DNA of 64,000 bases from Agromyces bracchium (GCF_009709675.1 NZ_WMLB01000017.1:1-64000), one strand, 5' to 3'; positions 1 through 8,752 are shown, counted from the first letter of the stretch. The notes: generated from the letters alone by a model not told the origin. Translations and numbers: made by a program.

Positions 1-63
1 GACCACCGGACGCTGCACGAGCGGGTCTCGATACGGGCGCTTCGCGTCCTACTCGACCACCGG
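1..63 (+). repeat. REP-like intergenic element, copy 1 (tail of one unit plus one full unit)
   Basis: Positions 23-63 read GGGTCTCGATACGG, then a GCGCTTCGCG core, then CTACTCGACCACCGG. The first nine bases of the window, GACCACCGG, match the right end of the same unit, so a preceding copy is probably cut by the window edge. Near-identical units occur at 35879-35920 (opposite orientation), 60386-60459 and 61775-61851. The core can fold as a small GC hairpin. No protein is encoded here. The repetition is seen directly; a REP/BIME-like nature is inference. Confidence 0.8.
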
Positions 64-70
64 CCGGCCG

Positions 71-643
71 TCAGTGCCCGTGCGCGAGCTGCTGCAGCCC
101 CACGACCGCGAGGCCGAGGAGCACGAGCAGGCCGAGGGCGACGACCTGCTCCCACCAGGCGAGTCGGCTGCGGCGCACGGCGACGTAGCCAATCAGCGCG
201 AGGGTGACGATGTAGACGATCGACGACGCGAAGAGCGCCCCCTTCAGCTCGAAGACCCCGAGCACCGCGAGGACGAGGATGACGAGCGGGATGCTCGCCG
301 ACCCCAGCGCGGATCCGGCGACGCGGAGCATCCGCCTGAGCTCGCCGCCGCGCGGGAAGTCGGCGTGCACGACGAGGTGGGAGATCACGTCGGCGACGAA
401 CCCGGCCGCGGTGATCGCGACGATGCCCACGAGCAGCGTGAGGGTCGCGCGTCCGGCGGTCAGGTGCTCGGCGTTCTCGTGCTGCACGAGCACGATCGCG
501 AGGCCCGTGAAGGTCGCGTAGACACGCTCCTTGAGCGCCTCGGCCATCTCCTCGATCGGCATGTCGTCGGGCCCGCGGCGCCGATGCGGCCGACCTCGTC
601 GGCTCGCCGGGTCGCCGCCCGCCGACGCGTCCGCCTCGTCCAT
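71..643 (-). CDS. small integral membrane protein, unknown function
   Basis: About 190 residues. A polar, basic N-terminal tail of some 45 residues (RRGRPHRRRG) is followed by four hydrophobic segments, at about residues 45-60, 68-90, 107-130 and 135-185, with a short loop rich in His and Arg between the second and third. I do not recognise a named family; the VTGLAIVLVQHENAEH-like beginning of the membrane part and the four helices suggest a small multipass protein of unknown role. The start was set at the ATG ending at 643 because a TACGGT hexamer lies 7 nt upstream, the leaderless pattern common in this window; a GTG three codons earlier (652) is the alternative. It runs opposite to the dehydrogenase at 721. 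Confidence 0.7.
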   Translation of the reverse strand: MDEADASAGGDPASRRGRPHRRRGPDDMPIEEMAEALKERVYATFTGLAIVLVQHENAEHLTAGRATLTLLVGIVAITAAGFVADVISHLVVHADFPRGGELRRMLRVAGSALGSASIPLVILVLAVLGVFELKGALFASSIVYIVTLALIGYVAVRRSRLAWWEQVVALGLLVLLGLAVVGLQQLAHGH

Positions 644-720
644 GCGCGTCACCGTAGCATCCGCCTCGCGCGAGCGGGGAGGGCCGGTGGACCCGGGATC
701 CGGTCTGGGAGGATCGACGC

Positions 721-1674
721 ATGACCGAGCACCCGAACCTCCTCGTCACCGTGCCCGGCGCGACCCTGCGGCGTGCGCTCGAGCAGACGCCCGGCGGCGT
801 GCCCGCCGGCGTCGACGTCGTCGAGTGGGACATGTCCGGGCCGCCGCCGGCGGAGGCATCCGCTCGTCGCATCGGCATCGTCGTCCCGCCCTACATGGGC
901 GCCTCGGCCCGGCTCGGCGTGCTCGACCGACTCGACGTCGGGCTCGTGCAGTCGCAGTCGATCGGCTACGACGACGTTCCCGATGCGCTGCCGCCGGGGC
1001 ACGTGTTCGCCAACGCGGCATCCGTGCACGAGACCTCGACCGCCGAGCTCGCGGTCGGGCTCGCGATCGCGGCGCAGCGCGGCATCCCCGACTTCGTGCG
1101 CGCGGCCGACGAGGGGCGCTGGGCGCCCGCGCGGCACGCGAGCCTCGCCGACCGGCGCGTGCTGCTCGTCGGCTACGGCGGCGTGGGCCGAGCGATCGAG
1201 GACCGCCTCGCGGGCTTCGAGGTGGAGCTCACGCGCGTCGCGAGCCGCGCACGGGCCGACGAGCGCGGACGGATCCACGGCGTCGACGAACTGCCCGCGC
1301 TGCTGCCCGCCGCCGAGATCGTCATCGTCGTCGTGCCGCTCTCCGGCGCGACGACCGGACTCGTCGATGCCGCCTTCCTCGCGGCGCTGCCCGACGGCGC
1401 GCTCGTCGTGAACGTCGCGCGCGGCGCGGTCGCCGACACCGACGCGATCCTCGCGGAGGCGGCATCCGGCCGCCTGCGCTTCGCGCTCGACGTCACCCAG
1501 CCCGAGCCGCTGCCCGAGGGCCACCCGCTCTTCGCCCTGACGAACGTGCTGATCTCGCCGCACGTCGGCGGCGCGACGACGGCGATGATGCCGCGCATGG
1601 CGCGGCTCCTCCGAGACCAGATCGAGCGGATGCTCCGGGGCGACGAACCGCGCAACGTCGTGCTCCGAAGCTGA
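721..1674 (+). CDS. D-isomer-specific 2-hydroxyacid dehydrogenase, NAD-binding
   Basis: 317 residues, the usual family length. The N-terminal half holds a substrate domain; the NAD fold begins with GYGGVGRAI (GxGxxG) near residue 145. The catalytic set of the family is visible: Arg in NVARGAVADTD, Glu in the TQPEPLPEGHP segment, and His in SPHVGGATT. Enzymes of this family interconvert 2-oxo and 2-hydroxy acids (glyoxylate/hydroxypyruvate reductase, phosphoglycerate dehydrogenase and others); the exact substrate cannot be read from sequence. It is cytoplasmic. A GAGGAT hexamer 6 nt before the ATG suggests a leaderless transcript. The next gene starts 64 bp downstream on the same strand and may be co-transcribed, although the functions are not obviously linked. 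Confidence 0.92.
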   Translation: MTEHPNLLVTVPGATLRRALEQTPGGVPAGVDVVEWDMSGPPPAEASARRIGIVVPPYMGASARLGVLDRLDVGLVQSQSIGYDDVPDALPPGHVFANAASVHETSTAELAVGLAIAAQRGIPDFVRAADEGRWAPARHASLADRRVLLVGYGGVGRAIEDRLAGFEVELTRVASRARADERGRIHGVDELPALLPAAEIVIVVVPLSGATTGLVDAAFLAALPDGALVVNVARGAVADTDAILAEAASGRLRFALDVTQPEPLPEGHPLFALTNVLISPHVGGATTAMMPRMARLLRDQIERMLRGDEPRNVVLRS

Positions 1675-1738
1675 CCGTCGCCGGCTCGCTCCGCCACCCC
1701 GACCCGCGCCCCCCGCGCACCACGAGAGGACCCACCCC

Positions 1739-2710
1739 ATGCCGCAGTTCGACCACGCCTTCGACTGGGTCCGCCGCAACGTCACCGAGGGTCCGCTGCC
1801 GAACGCCGTGCTCGGCGTCGCGAGCGCCGACGGCATCGTCGCGCTCGACGCGTTCGGCGCGGCATCCGTCGACGATCACTACCCGCTGTTCTCGATCACG
1901 AAGCCGATCGTCGGGCTCGCGGCGCTGCGCCTGGTCGAGCAGGGGCGGCTCACGCCCGACACGCCCCTCGAGCGCGCGCTGCCCGGCTTCGGCGCCGGCC
2001 GAGCCGACGTCGTGCGCCTGCGCCACCTCGCGAGCCACACGTCCGGCATCATCGAGCCGCCGCTCGACACGCCCGACGGGCTCCGGCCCTCGCTCCTCGC
2101 GCCGGGTCGCGACTTCGCGGCCGGCACGGTCTCGCGCTACTCGACCATCGCGTTCGAGGGCATCGCGGCGCTGATCGAGCACGCGTCGGGCGCGCCGTGG
2201 GAGCGGGCCGTCGCCGAGGTCGCCGAGCGAGCGGATGCCTCCGGCCTCACCTTCGACGCCGGCGCCTCGCCGCACGCGCCCGTCGACGCCGCCGCACAGG
2301 GGCTCGACTACGCGCGGTTCGCCGCGCTGCGGCATCCGGGTGCCGGCTTGCTCGGCCGGGCGGCCGACCTGCTCGCGCTGGGCAGCGCACTGCTGCGCAA
2401 CGACGGCGCAATCGTCGCACCCGTCACCGCCACCGCCATGCTGCGTCCGCTCACCGCGGGCCTGCCGAAGCTCGAGCCGTACCCCGCCGAGCGCGGCCAG
2501 GACTGGGGCTTCGCCTGGAACCTGCGGCACTCCGGGCCAGGCCTCCTCACGACGGACACGTTCGGCCACGGCGGCTGGGCGGGCACCGAGTTCTGGATCA
2601 CGCCGTCGCTCGGCGTGTGCTTCGTGCTGATGACGAACCTCGGCGGCGGCTTCGGCCGGTTCGGCGTCGACGGCGACGAGCTGCACAACGCGGTGGCCGC
2701 GGCGGCCTGA
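1739..2710 (+). CDS. beta-lactamase-fold serine hydrolase (class C/esterase type)
   Basis: 323 residues. The SxxK nucleophile motif is at Ser52-Lys55 (FSITKP), and the C-terminal HGG box appears in FGHGGWAGTE, where penicillin-binding relatives have KTG. The middle tyrosine motif is SRYST rather than the classical YxN. There is no signal peptide, so the enzyme is probably cytoplasmic and more likely an esterase or peptidase than an antibiotic resistance enzyme. The family (Pfam Beta-lactamase, PF00144) includes esterases EstB and D-aminopeptidases. A run of CCAC and GAGAGGACC precedes the ATG and could serve as ribosome binding site (GAGAGG at about 1723-1728). Function beyond the fold is not assigned. 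Confidence 0.9.
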   Translation: MPQFDHAFDWVRRNVTEGPLPNAVLGVASADGIVALDAFGAASVDDHYPLFSITKPIVGLAALRLVEQGRLTPDTPLERALPGFGAGRADVVRLRHLASHTSGIIEPPLDTPDGLRPSLLAPGRDFAAGTVSRYSTIAFEGIAALIEHASGAPWERAVAEVAERADASGLTFDAGASPHAPVDAAAQGLDYARFAALRHPGAGLLGRAADLLALGSALLRNDGAIVAPVTATAMLRPLTAGLPKLEPYPAERGQDWGFAWNLRHSGPGLLTTDTFGHGGWAGTEFWITPSLGVCFVLMTNLGGGFGRFGVDGDELHNAVAAAA

Positions 2711-2776
2711 GCGCGCGAAGGCTGGTCGCGCAGTCGTGTCCACCTGTGGGTTCGCCCGCGGCGCGCGCCGTGCGGA

Positions 2777-3004
2777 TCAGCACTCCGCATGCCCGCCGTC
2801 GCCGAACCAGGTGACAGTTTCGTCGCGCCCGGCGGTGGAAAAGTAGCCCGCGTCCCCTTTTCCACCACCTCCACGCAACGGATGCTCGTTCGGGATCCGC
2901 TCGAATAGGCCGACCTCGCGCGCGGTGCGCTCGAATGGGTCGGCACCGCGCATGGCGCGCGCCCTGTCGGCGTCCGGGCGCCCGGGCATACGATCGAGGG
3001 ACAC
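2777..3004 (-). CDS. possible small ORF, hypothetical 75-residue protein
   Basis: This reading frame fills most of the otherwise empty stretch 2711-3021. It starts with GTG at 3004 (or ATG at 2989) and has an ordinary amino-acid mix (for example FERTAREVGLFERIP and GYFSTAGRDETVTWF) rather than the Arg/Pro-rich look of antisense shadows here. I counted about 79% G or C at third codon positions, higher than the surrounding bases, which favours coding. Against it, the 5' end overlaps the likely promoter of the NYN gene and I see no clear ribosome binding site. I do not recognise the family. Confidence 0.4.
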   Translation of the reverse strand: MSLDRMPGRPDADRARAMRGADPFERTAREVGLFERIPNEHPLRGGGGKGDAGYFSTAGRDETVTWFGDGGHAEC

Positions 3005-3021
3005 CCCGACGGAAGGTCCGC

Positions 3022-4101
3022 ATGCCCGCTTCGGCAGAACCCCGCGTCGCGCTCTACTTCGACTTCGACAACATCGTCATCTCGCGGTACGACCAGCTGC
3101 ACGGCGACAGCCAGTACCGCAAGGACACCTCGCGCAACAAGGCGGTCTCGCCCGGCACGAAGGCGGCCGAGCGGCTGAAGGAGGCGACGGTCGACGTCGA
3201 CGCCGTGCTCGACTTCGCCGCGACGTTCGGCACGATCGCGATCGCGCGCGCGTACGCCGACTGGTCCACGCCCGTGAACGCCAGCTACCGCGGGCAGCTC
3301 ATCGACCGCGCGGTCGACCTCGTGCAGCTCTTCCCGCTGTCGGCGACGAAGAACGGGGCAGACATCCGCCTCGCCGTCGACGCGGTCGAGGACATGTTCC
3401 GCATCGACGACCTCTCGCACATCGTGATCGTCGCGGGCGACTCCGACTACGTCGCGCTCGCGCAGAAGGCCAAACGCCTCGGCCGGTACGTGGTCGGCAT
3501 CGGCGTCGCGGGCGGCACGAGCCGTGCGCTGACGGCCGCATGCGACGAGTACGCCGACTACGACGCGCTGCTGGCGACGGATGCCGCCGTGGCCGACGAC
3601 GAGGCGAGCGCGCCCGCGTCGCAGGCCGCACCACGCGGCGGCAGGGCGTCGGCCGGGTCCACGAAGAAGGCCGAGTCGTCCGAGGCGCCGAAGGACGAGG
3701 AGCCGGCGCCGCGCCGGCGCCGCGCCTCGTCGAAGAAGGCGACGGATGCGGCATCCGATGAGAGAGCGGCCGAAACGGCCGAGGAGAAGCCGTCGGCGCC
3801 GTCGACGGCCGTCCAGTTCATGGCGCCGGGCCAGGCCGCGGACGAGACGCCCGCGGGAACCACGCGCAACCCGGGTCGGCTCCTGCTGAAGGCGCTCGAG
3901 CTGCTGCGTTCGAAGTCCGACGAGGAGTGGCAGCCGAGCGGCGCGGTGAAGAACCAGATGCTCCGCATGGACCCCTCGTTCCAGGAGCGGAAGCTCGGGT
4001 TCGCCTCGTTCACCGACTTCCTCAAGTCGCGCGGCGGCGTCGTCGAACTCGACGAGACGCCGGGTCAGAACCGCGTGCGAATCCGGCCGAAGAAGGGCTG
4101 A
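3022..4101 (+). CDS. NYN-domain ribonuclease-like protein with C-terminal LOTUS/OST-HTH-like domain
   Basis: 359 residues. The N-terminal NYN (PIN-like) domain, about residues 5-185, opens with LYFDFDNI and carries the conserved acidic residues of the fold in DFDN, NGADIRLAVDAVEDM and VIVAGDSDYVALA, which bind metal for RNA cleavage in this family. A long Ala/Glu/Lys/Arg-rich linker (about 190-285) follows. The last 75 residues (LLLKALELLRSK to the end) look like a LOTUS/OST-HTH RNA-binding domain, a pairing also known in bacterial NYN proteins. The upstream ATG-frame extension to 2935 was rejected: GGAAGG lies 5 nt before this ATG and a TACGAT -10-like box sits at 2989-2994, giving a short leader. 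Role in RNA decay is inference. Confidence 0.85.
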   Translation: MPASAEPRVALYFDFDNIVISRYDQLHGDSQYRKDTSRNKAVSPGTKAAERLKEATVDVDAVLDFAATFGTIAIARAYADWSTPVNASYRGQLIDRAVDLVQLFPLSATKNGADIRLAVDAVEDMFRIDDLSHIVIVAGDSDYVALAQKAKRLGRYVVGIGVAGGTSRALTAACDEYADYDALLATDAAVADDEASAPASQAAPRGGRASAGSTKKAESSEAPKDEEPAPRRRRASSKKATDAASDERAAETAEEKPSAPSTAVQFMAPGQAADETPAGTTRNPGRLLLKALELLRSKSDEEWQPSGAVKNQMLRMDPSFQERKLGFASFTDFLKSRGGVVELDETPGQNRVRIRPKKG

Positions 4102-4128
4102 GCCGCCGGTTCAGTGGTCGCGACCCGT

Positions 4129-4605
4129 TCAGCGGTTCCTCTCCGTCGCGGCGCCGCCGCCGTACACGATGATGCCGGTGATCGGGATCAGGAAGAAGAA
4201 CAGCCACGACCAGGTGAACCCGCCGGGCACCCAGAACCCGAAGCCGAAGAACAGCAGCAGGGCGATGAACGGCGAGAGCGCCATGATCGTGTCGCCGACC
4301 CGACCGCCGAGGGCTCGGGAGCGTCGTCCCATCGGCGCCGTCGGCTCGGGGACGGGCGCCCAGGTCAGGGGTGGCTCCGAAACGGTCGGGGCGGCGGGTC
4401 TCGGTGCGGCCGAGGGCAGGTCGGCGAACAGCGGCGCGAGGTCGCCTCGCGTCACGGCGGCGCGCGCCGAGGCGGATCGATCGGCCAGCTCGGCCGTCGT
4501 CAGGCGCCCTTCGGCCTGCGCCGTCATGAGGTGGCCGACGGCCTCCTCGCGCTCGGCGTCGCTCAGTCGCTCCTGCGGTCGTTCCGGCTCGGCGTATCCG
4601 CTCAT
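4129..4605 (-). CDS. DUF1707 domain membrane protein
   Basis: 158 residues. The first about 60 residues match the DUF1707 pattern of actinobacterial proteins: RLSDAEREEAVGHLMTAQAEGRL followed by TTAELADR. A Pro-rich stretch separates this from two hydrophobic segments near the C-terminus (LSPFIALLLFFGFGFW and WSWLFFFLIPITGIIVY), which should anchor the protein in the membrane with the DUF1707 module inside the cell. DUF1707 modules are thought to mediate interactions near the membrane; no reaction is known. It ends 28 bp from the convergent NYN gene. The start at 4605 was preferred to an in-frame extension that would run through the lactate regulator's operator. Confidence 0.85.
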   Translation of the reverse strand: MSGYAEPERPQERLSDAEREEAVGHLMTAQAEGRLTTAELADRSASARAAVTRGDLAPLFADLPSAAPRPAAPTVSEPPLTWAPVPEPTAPMGRRSRALGGRVGDTIMALSPFIALLLFFGFGFWVPGGFTWSWLFFFLIPITGIIVYGGGAATERNR

Positions 4606-4674
4606 GCATCCAGCGTGTCCCACCTGCTCCGCCGCGCGCCAGTGACCAAAGGCCCCGTGCCTCGAACTCCTCGC

Positions 4675-4714
4675 ATGTGGTCTGACCACATCTGCTACTG
4701 TGGTCAGACCACAT
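4675..4714. promoter_or_regulatory. tandem palindromic operators of the FadR/LldR-type regulator
   Basis: Two copies of a TGTGGTCNGACCACA palindrome are present: ATGTGGTCTGACCACAT at 4675-4691 and the core TGTGGTCAGACCACA at 4699-4713. Their centres are 23 bp apart, about two helical turns. The TGGTCNGACCA core is the known consensus type for FadR-subfamily GntR repressors (TGGTNNGACCA). A TACTGT hexamer (4696-4701) bridges the second operator and may be the -10 box. The sites lie 45-84 bp before the regulator gene, so autoregulation together with the lactate genes is likely (inference). Confidence 0.88.
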
Positions 4715-4758
4715 ACGGCGCGGCCCGTCGGCCGCGCACCGCGCGCGAGGGAGACGGC

Positions 4759-5544
4759 ATGGGCGACGAGGCATCCGCCCGCTCGATCGAGCCGCGCGCC
4801 TGGCAGGCCGTTCTCGAGCACGTCGAGCGCAGGCTCCTCGACGGCGAGCTCGCGCCCGGCGACCGGCTCCCGGGCGAGCGGCAGCTCGCGGCCGACCTCG
4901 GCGTCGGCCGCTCGAGCGTGCGCGAGGCGCTGCGCGTGCTCGAGGTGCTCGGACTCATCCGCACGCACGCCGGTTCGGGTCCGACCGCGGGCGCGATCAT
5001 CATCGCCACGCCCGGCGGCGGCATGAGCGCGCTCATGCGATTGCAGGTCGCCGCGAGCGGATTCCCGGTGGGCGACATCGTCGCGACGCGGCTGCTCCTC
5101 GAAACCCATGTCGCGGGCGACCTCGCCGCCGCATCCGCGCGAGCCGCGGCATCCGCCCCCGACCTCGCCGCCGCCGAGCGGCTGCTCGACGCCATGGACG
5201 ACCCCGCCCTCGACCCGGCGGAGTTCCTGGCGCTCGACGCGGCGTTCCACCTCGCCCTCGCCGAGGCATCCGGCAATCAGGTCGTGACCGCGACGATGGC
5301 GGGCCTCCGCAGCGGCATCGAGGGCTACGCGCTCGCCGGGCAGGGGCGCATCGCCGACTGGCCCGCGACCTCCACGCGACTGCGTGCCGAGCACCGTGGC
5401 GTGCTCGACGCGATCAGGGCGGCGGATGCCACGACCGCGCGCACCCGGATCCACGACCACATCTCGGGGTACTACGCCGAGATCTCCCCCGAGACCGACA
5501 CCGCCCCCGACGCCGGAGCGCCGAGCGCGCCCGCCCACCCGTAG
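4759..5544 (+). CDS. lldR: FadR/LldR-subfamily GntR transcriptional regulator
   Basis: 261 residues. A winged helix-turn-helix of the GntR type covers about residues 12-80 ([37 protein letters not shown]), followed by an all-helical FCD ligand domain (about 110-240) with the metal-binding pattern D...H...H (the [10 protein letters not shown] and HRGVLDAI segments). FCD regulators sense small carboxylic acids, in LldR L-lactate. The gene is followed after 16 bp by the FMN-dependent lactate-type dehydrogenase, and preceded by two perfect FadR-type operators, which strongly suggests a lactate-responsive repressor of its own operon. The start is the ATG after GAGGGAGACGGC; the longer in-frame version would read through the operators and is rejected. 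The symbol is by context, so treat as likely. Confidence 0.88.
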   Translation: MGDEASARSIEPRAWQAVLEHVERRLLDGELAPGDRLPGERQLAADLGVGRSSVREALRVLEVLGLIRTHAGSGPTAGAIIIATPGGGMSALMRLQVAASGFPVGDIVATRLLLETHVAGDLAAASARAAASAPDLAAAERLLDAMDDPALDPAEFLALDAAFHLALAEASGNQVVTATMAGLRSGIEGYALAGQGRIADWPATSTRLRAEHRGVLDAIRAADATTARTRIHDHISGYYAEISPETDTAPDAGAPSAPAHP

Positions 5545-5560
5545 GAAAGAGAGCACCAGC

Positions 5561-6847
5561 ATGGTCCAGCGCCAGTTGCCGAACCCCCGCGAGCTCGCCG
5601 AGCTCATGAAGTTCAAGACGCCGACCCTGAACCCGACCGACCGCCGCCTCGAGAAGGCGCTGACGATCGCCGACCTGCGCGCGATCGCCAAGCGCCGCAC
5701 GCCGAAGGCGCCGTTCGACTACACCGAGGGCGCCGCCGAGGGCGAGCTGTCGCTGGCCCGCGCCCGCCAGGCGTTCCAGGACGTCGAGTTCCACCCGTCG
5801 ATCCTGCGCAGCGTGCCCGTGGTCGACACCTCGGTCGAGGTGCTCGGCGGCCGCAGCGCCCTGCCGTTCGGCATCGCGCCGACCGGCTTCACGCGCCTCA
5901 TGCAGACCGAGGGCGAGGTCGCGGGCGCGGGTGCTGCAGGTGCCGCGGGCATCCCGTTCACGCTGTCGACCCTCGGCACCACCTCGATCGAAGACGTGAA
6001 GGCCGCGAACCCGACGGGCCGCAACTGGTTCCAGCTGTACGTCATGCGCCAGCGCGAGGTCTCGTACGGGCTCGTGGAGCGCGCAGCCGCGGCCGGCTTC
6101 GACACGATCTTCTTCACGGTCGACACCCCGGTCGCGGGCGCGCGCCTGCGCGACAAGCGCAACGGCTTCTCGATCCCGCCGCAGCTCACGCCCGGCACGA
6201 TCATCAACGCCATCCCGCGCCCGGCCTGGTGGATCAACTTCCTCACGACGCCGCCGCTCGAGTTCGCGTCGCTCTCGACGACGGGCGGCACCGTCGGCGA
6301 ACTGCTCGACTCGGCCATGGACCCGACGATCTCGTTCGACAACCTCGACGTCATCCGCTCGATGTGGCCGGGCAAGATCGTCGTGAAGGGCGTGCAGACC
6401 GTCGAGGACGCGAAGCTCCTCGCCGACCGCGGCGTCGACGGCATCGTGCTCTCGAACCACGGCGGGCGCCAGCTCGACCGCGCGCCGATCCCCTTCCACC
6501 TGCTGCCGCACGTGGTGCGCGAGGTGGGATCGGACCTCGAGGTGCACATCGACACGGGCATCATGAACGGCGCCGACATCGTGGCATCCGTCGCGCTCGG
6601 CGCGAAGTTCACGCTCATCGGGCGCGCCTACCTCTACGGCCTCATGGCCGGCGGCCGGCGCGGCGTCGACAAGACGATCTCGATCCTGAAGGGCGAGGTC
6701 GAGCGCACCATGAAGCTGCTCGAGGTCGCCACGCTCGACGAGCTCGAGCCGAAGCACGTCACGCAGCTCTCGCGCCTCGTGCCCGTCACCCGCCCGGTCG
6801 CGGCCGCCGCCGAGCGCGTCGCCGAGACGGCTCCGGTCACGCTGTGA
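5561..6847 (+). CDS. lldD: FMN-dependent alpha-hydroxy acid dehydrogenase, L-lactate dehydrogenase (quinone) type
   Basis: 428 residues, slightly longer than typical LldD because of a 30-residue N-terminal tail. The family signature SNHGGRQLD is present, with the active-site base His300 and the Arg303 that binds the substrate carboxylate. FMN-binding features include PFGIAPTGF near residue 105, TLSTLGTTS, and [10 protein letters not shown] in the C-terminal half. The enzyme oxidises L-lactate to pyruvate and passes electrons to the quinone pool; it associates with the membrane surface. GGAAAGAGAGC lies just before the ATG. It follows the LldR-type regulator by 16 bp and overlaps the lactonase by 4 nt, so the three genes are one operon. 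Glycolate or another 2-hydroxy acid is a possible alternative substrate. Confidence 0.93.
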   Translation: MVQRQLPNPRELAELMKFKTPTLNPTDRRLEKALTIADLRAIAKRRTPKAPFDYTEGAAEGELSLARARQAFQDVEFHPSILRSVPVVDTSVEVLGGRSALPFGIAPTGFTRLMQTEGEVAGAGAAGAAGIPFTLSTLGTTSIEDVKAANPTGRNWFQLYVMRQREVSYGLVERAAAAGFDTIFFTVDTPVAGARLRDKRNGFSIPPQLTPGTIINAIPRPAWWINFLTTPPLEFASLSTTGGTVGELLDSAMDPTISFDNLDVIRSMWPGKIVVKGVQTVEDAKLLADRGVDGIVLSNHGGRQLDRAPIPFHLLPHVVREVGSDLEVHIDTGIMNGADIVASVALGAKFTLIGRAYLYGLMAGGRRGVDKTISILKGEVERTMKLLEVATLDELEPKHVTQLSRLVPVTRPVAAAAERVAETAPVTL

Positions 6848-7887
6848 TCGCCGCCGCGCGCCGGTTCGCCGTCGGGTGCTACACGCCCGACGGCGCCGGG
6901 CCTGCGGTGCACCTCGTCGAGCGCGATGCCGAGGGCGGATGGCGCGTGACGGCGTCGGCGGTCGCGTCGAACCCGTCGTTCCTCGCCGTCGCGGGCGACG
7001 TCTGGTTCGCGGTCGGCGAGGATGCCGCGGGGTCGGTCGTGAGCTTCCGGCTCGAGGAGGGCGGCGGCGCCGCCGATGACGCGCCCGCGCTCGTCCCGGT
7101 CGCCTCGGTCGTGCACGGCGAGGCCGACCCGTGCCACGTCGTCGTCGCGGCCGAGCACGGCGTGCTCCTCGTCGCGAACTACACGGGCGGCTCGGTCACG
7201 GCTGTGCCGTTCGCGGCCTCGGGCGACCTCGGTCGACCAGTCACGCTCGCACTCCCGCACCGGACCGGTCCGGTCTTCGACCGGCAGGATGCGCCGCATG
7301 CGCACCAGGTCGCCGCGACGCCGTGGGGCACGCACCTCGTGAGCGATCTCGGCGGCGACGAGATCCACGAGCTCGTGGTCGAGCGGGCGACGGATGCCGC
7401 CACCCCCGCGCTGCGGATCGTCCGCACGCTCGAGCTGCCGCCCGGCACGGGTCCGCGGCACATGCTCGTCGGCGGCGGGCTGCTGCACGTCGTCGGCGAA
7501 CTCGACGGGCGCCTGCACACGTTCGTGCTCGACGCCGCGAGCTTCGCGCCGAGCGGCAGCGAGCCCGTGGTCGCCGACCCGGGCGGAGACGTGGTCGTGC
7601 AGCCCTCGCACCTCGACCGCGCCCCATCGGGCCGGCTGCTCACCGCGCTCGTGCGAGGCCGCGACACGGTCTCGGTCTTCGAGGCGACGGATGCCGCGCG
7701 CCCGCGCCTGGCTTCCGAACTGCCGATCGGGGCGGAGTGGCCGCGTCACCACGCGCACCTCGACGACCGCACGGTCGTGGTCGCGGCGCAGGAGGGCGAC
7801 GCGCTCGTCGAGCTCGACCTCGTGACGGGGGCCGCCCGAAAGGTGCTCGCGCTCCGCGCCCCCGCGTGCGTGGTGCCGCTCTCCTGA
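6844..7887 (+). CDS. lactonase family protein (YbhE/6-phosphogluconolactonase-like beta-propeller)
   Basis: 347 residues starting with GTG that overlaps the lldD stop (GTGA), indicating translational coupling. The sequence has the repeating blade pattern of the seven-bladed lactonase propeller: [50 protein letters not shown], and ARGRD-like segments towards the end. The family (PF10282) hydrolyses sugar or muconate lactones; YbhE is the classical 6-phosphogluconolactonase. No signal peptide is visible, so it should act in the cytoplasm. In this operon its substrate may be a lactone rather than phosphogluconate; that remains open. Confidence 0.87.
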   Translation: MIAAARRFAVGCYTPDGAGPAVHLVERDAEGGWRVTASAVASNPSFLAVAGDVWFAVGEDAAGSVVSFRLEEGGGAADDAPALVPVASVVHGEADPCHVVVAAEHGVLLVANYTGGSVTAVPFAASGDLGRPVTLALPHRTGPVFDRQDAPHAHQVAATPWGTHLVSDLGGDEIHELVVERATDAATPALRIVRTLELPPGTGPRHMLVGGGLLHVVGELDGRLHTFVLDAASFAPSGSEPVVADPGGDVVVQPSHLDRAPSGRLLTALVRGRDTVSVFEATDAARPRLASELPIGAEWPRHHAHLDDRTVVVAAQEGDALVELDLVTGAARKVLALRAPACVVPLS

Positions 7888-7909
7888 TCCGCGAGGCGGC
7901 GGCCCTGCC

Positions 7910-7915
7910 TAGGAT
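7910..7915 (+). promoter_or_regulatory. leaderless -10 box for the SDR gene
   Basis: TAGGAT matches the TANNNT -10 consensus and ends exactly 6 nt before the ATG at 7922, so transcription should start at or within a base of the start codon. No ribosome binding site can fit. The same geometry recurs at other genes of the window. Confidence 0.6.
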
Positions 7916-7921
7916 GACGCC

Positions 7922-8707
7922 ATGGACCTTCCCGTCCCATGGAACCTCGACGGACGCGTCGCGATCGTGAGCGGCGCCGGCAGCCGCGAAGGCATCGGCT
8001 TCGCCACGGCCCGGGCGCTGGGAGAACTCGGCGCCGGGGTCGTGCTGACGGCGACGAGCGAGCGCGTGCACGAGCGCGCCGAAGAGCTGCGTCGCGCCGG
8101 CATCACCGCGACGGGCCTCATCGCGCGGCTGGACCTCGAGGAGCACGTCGACGACCTCGCGGCCGAGCTCGCGGCAGGAGGCATCCGCCCCACCATCGTC
8201 GTGAACAACGCGGGCATGATCGCGACGGGCGACCCGGAGATGCTGCGCGGCGACGGGACGATGTCGCTCGCCGACTGGAACGCGGGCCTCGCGATGAACC
8301 TCACGACGGCCTTCCTGCTGACCCGCGCGATGCTCCCCGGCATGCGCGAGACCGGATGGGGGCGGGTGATCTGCGTGTCGAGCGTCTCGGGACCGCTCAT
8401 GGCCTCGCGCGGCGACGTCGGCTACGCGACCGCGAAGGCCGGCATGCTCGGGTACGTCCGAGCGCTGGCGGTCGACGAGGCCCTGTCGGGGATCACCGCG
8501 AACGCCGTCGCGCCCGGCTGGATCGCGACCGCGAGCCAGCTTCCGAGCGAGGCCGAGGAGGGGCTGCTCGTGCCGGTCGGCCGGAGCGGGCGCCCCGACG
8601 AGGTCGCCTCGGCGATCGCCTGGCTCGCGAGCCCGGGCGCGTCGTACGTCACCGGCCAGCTGATCGCGGTCGACGGCGGCAACGCGGTCGCCGAGGAGCG
8701 CCGCTGA
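7922..8707 (+). CDS. short-chain dehydrogenase/reductase (FabG-like SDR)
   Basis: 261 residues, normal for a classical SDR. The NAD(P)-binding Gly motif is present near residue 17 as SGAGSREGIGFATA, a variant of TGxxxGxG. NNAG is at about residue 97, the catalytic Ser is in ICVSSVSG, and the YxxxK pair is in GYATAKAGMLG. It is therefore an intact NAD(P)-dependent oxidoreductase; the substrate is unknown, with 3-oxoacyl or sugar alcohols both possible. The gene has its own leaderless-type promoter although it lies 34 bp behind the lactonase, and it ends at a strong terminator shared with the convergent GH3 gene. Confidence 0.92.
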   Translation: MDLPVPWNLDGRVAIVSGAGSREGIGFATARALGELGAGVVLTATSERVHERAEELRRAGITATGLIARLDLEEHVDDLAAELAAGGIRPTIVVNNAGMIATGDPEMLRGDGTMSLADWNAGLAMNLTTAFLLTRAMLPGMRETGWGRVICVSSVSGPLMASRGDVGYATAKAGMLGYVRALAVDEALSGITANAVAPGWIATASQLPSEAEEGLLVPVGRSGRPDEVASAIAWLASPGASYVTGQLIAVDGGNAVAEERR

Positions 8708-8712
8708 CGCGC

Positions 8713-8738
8713 GGGGCCCGGCACGATCGCCGGGCCCC
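8713..8738. terminator. bidirectional hairpin terminator between SDR and GH3 genes
   Basis: GGGGCCCGGC (8713-8722), loop ACGATC, then GCCGGGCCCC (8729-8738): a perfect 10-bp stem with a 6-nt loop. It lies between two convergent genes ending at 8707 and 8753. There is no clear U tract, as is common in high-GC actinobacteria. Confidence 0.75.
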
Positions 8739-8752
8739 ACGCGCTCGCGTCA

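Noticed and set aside
1739-2710. Antibiotic-resistance beta-lactamase
   Set aside because: No signal peptide, YST instead of YxN and HGG instead of KTG; more like an esterase or peptidase.
4114-4758. N-terminal extension of the LldR-type regulator in frame with it
   Set aside because: It would include both operator palindromes and is antisense to the DUF1707 gene; the ATG at 4759 with GAGGGAG fits better.
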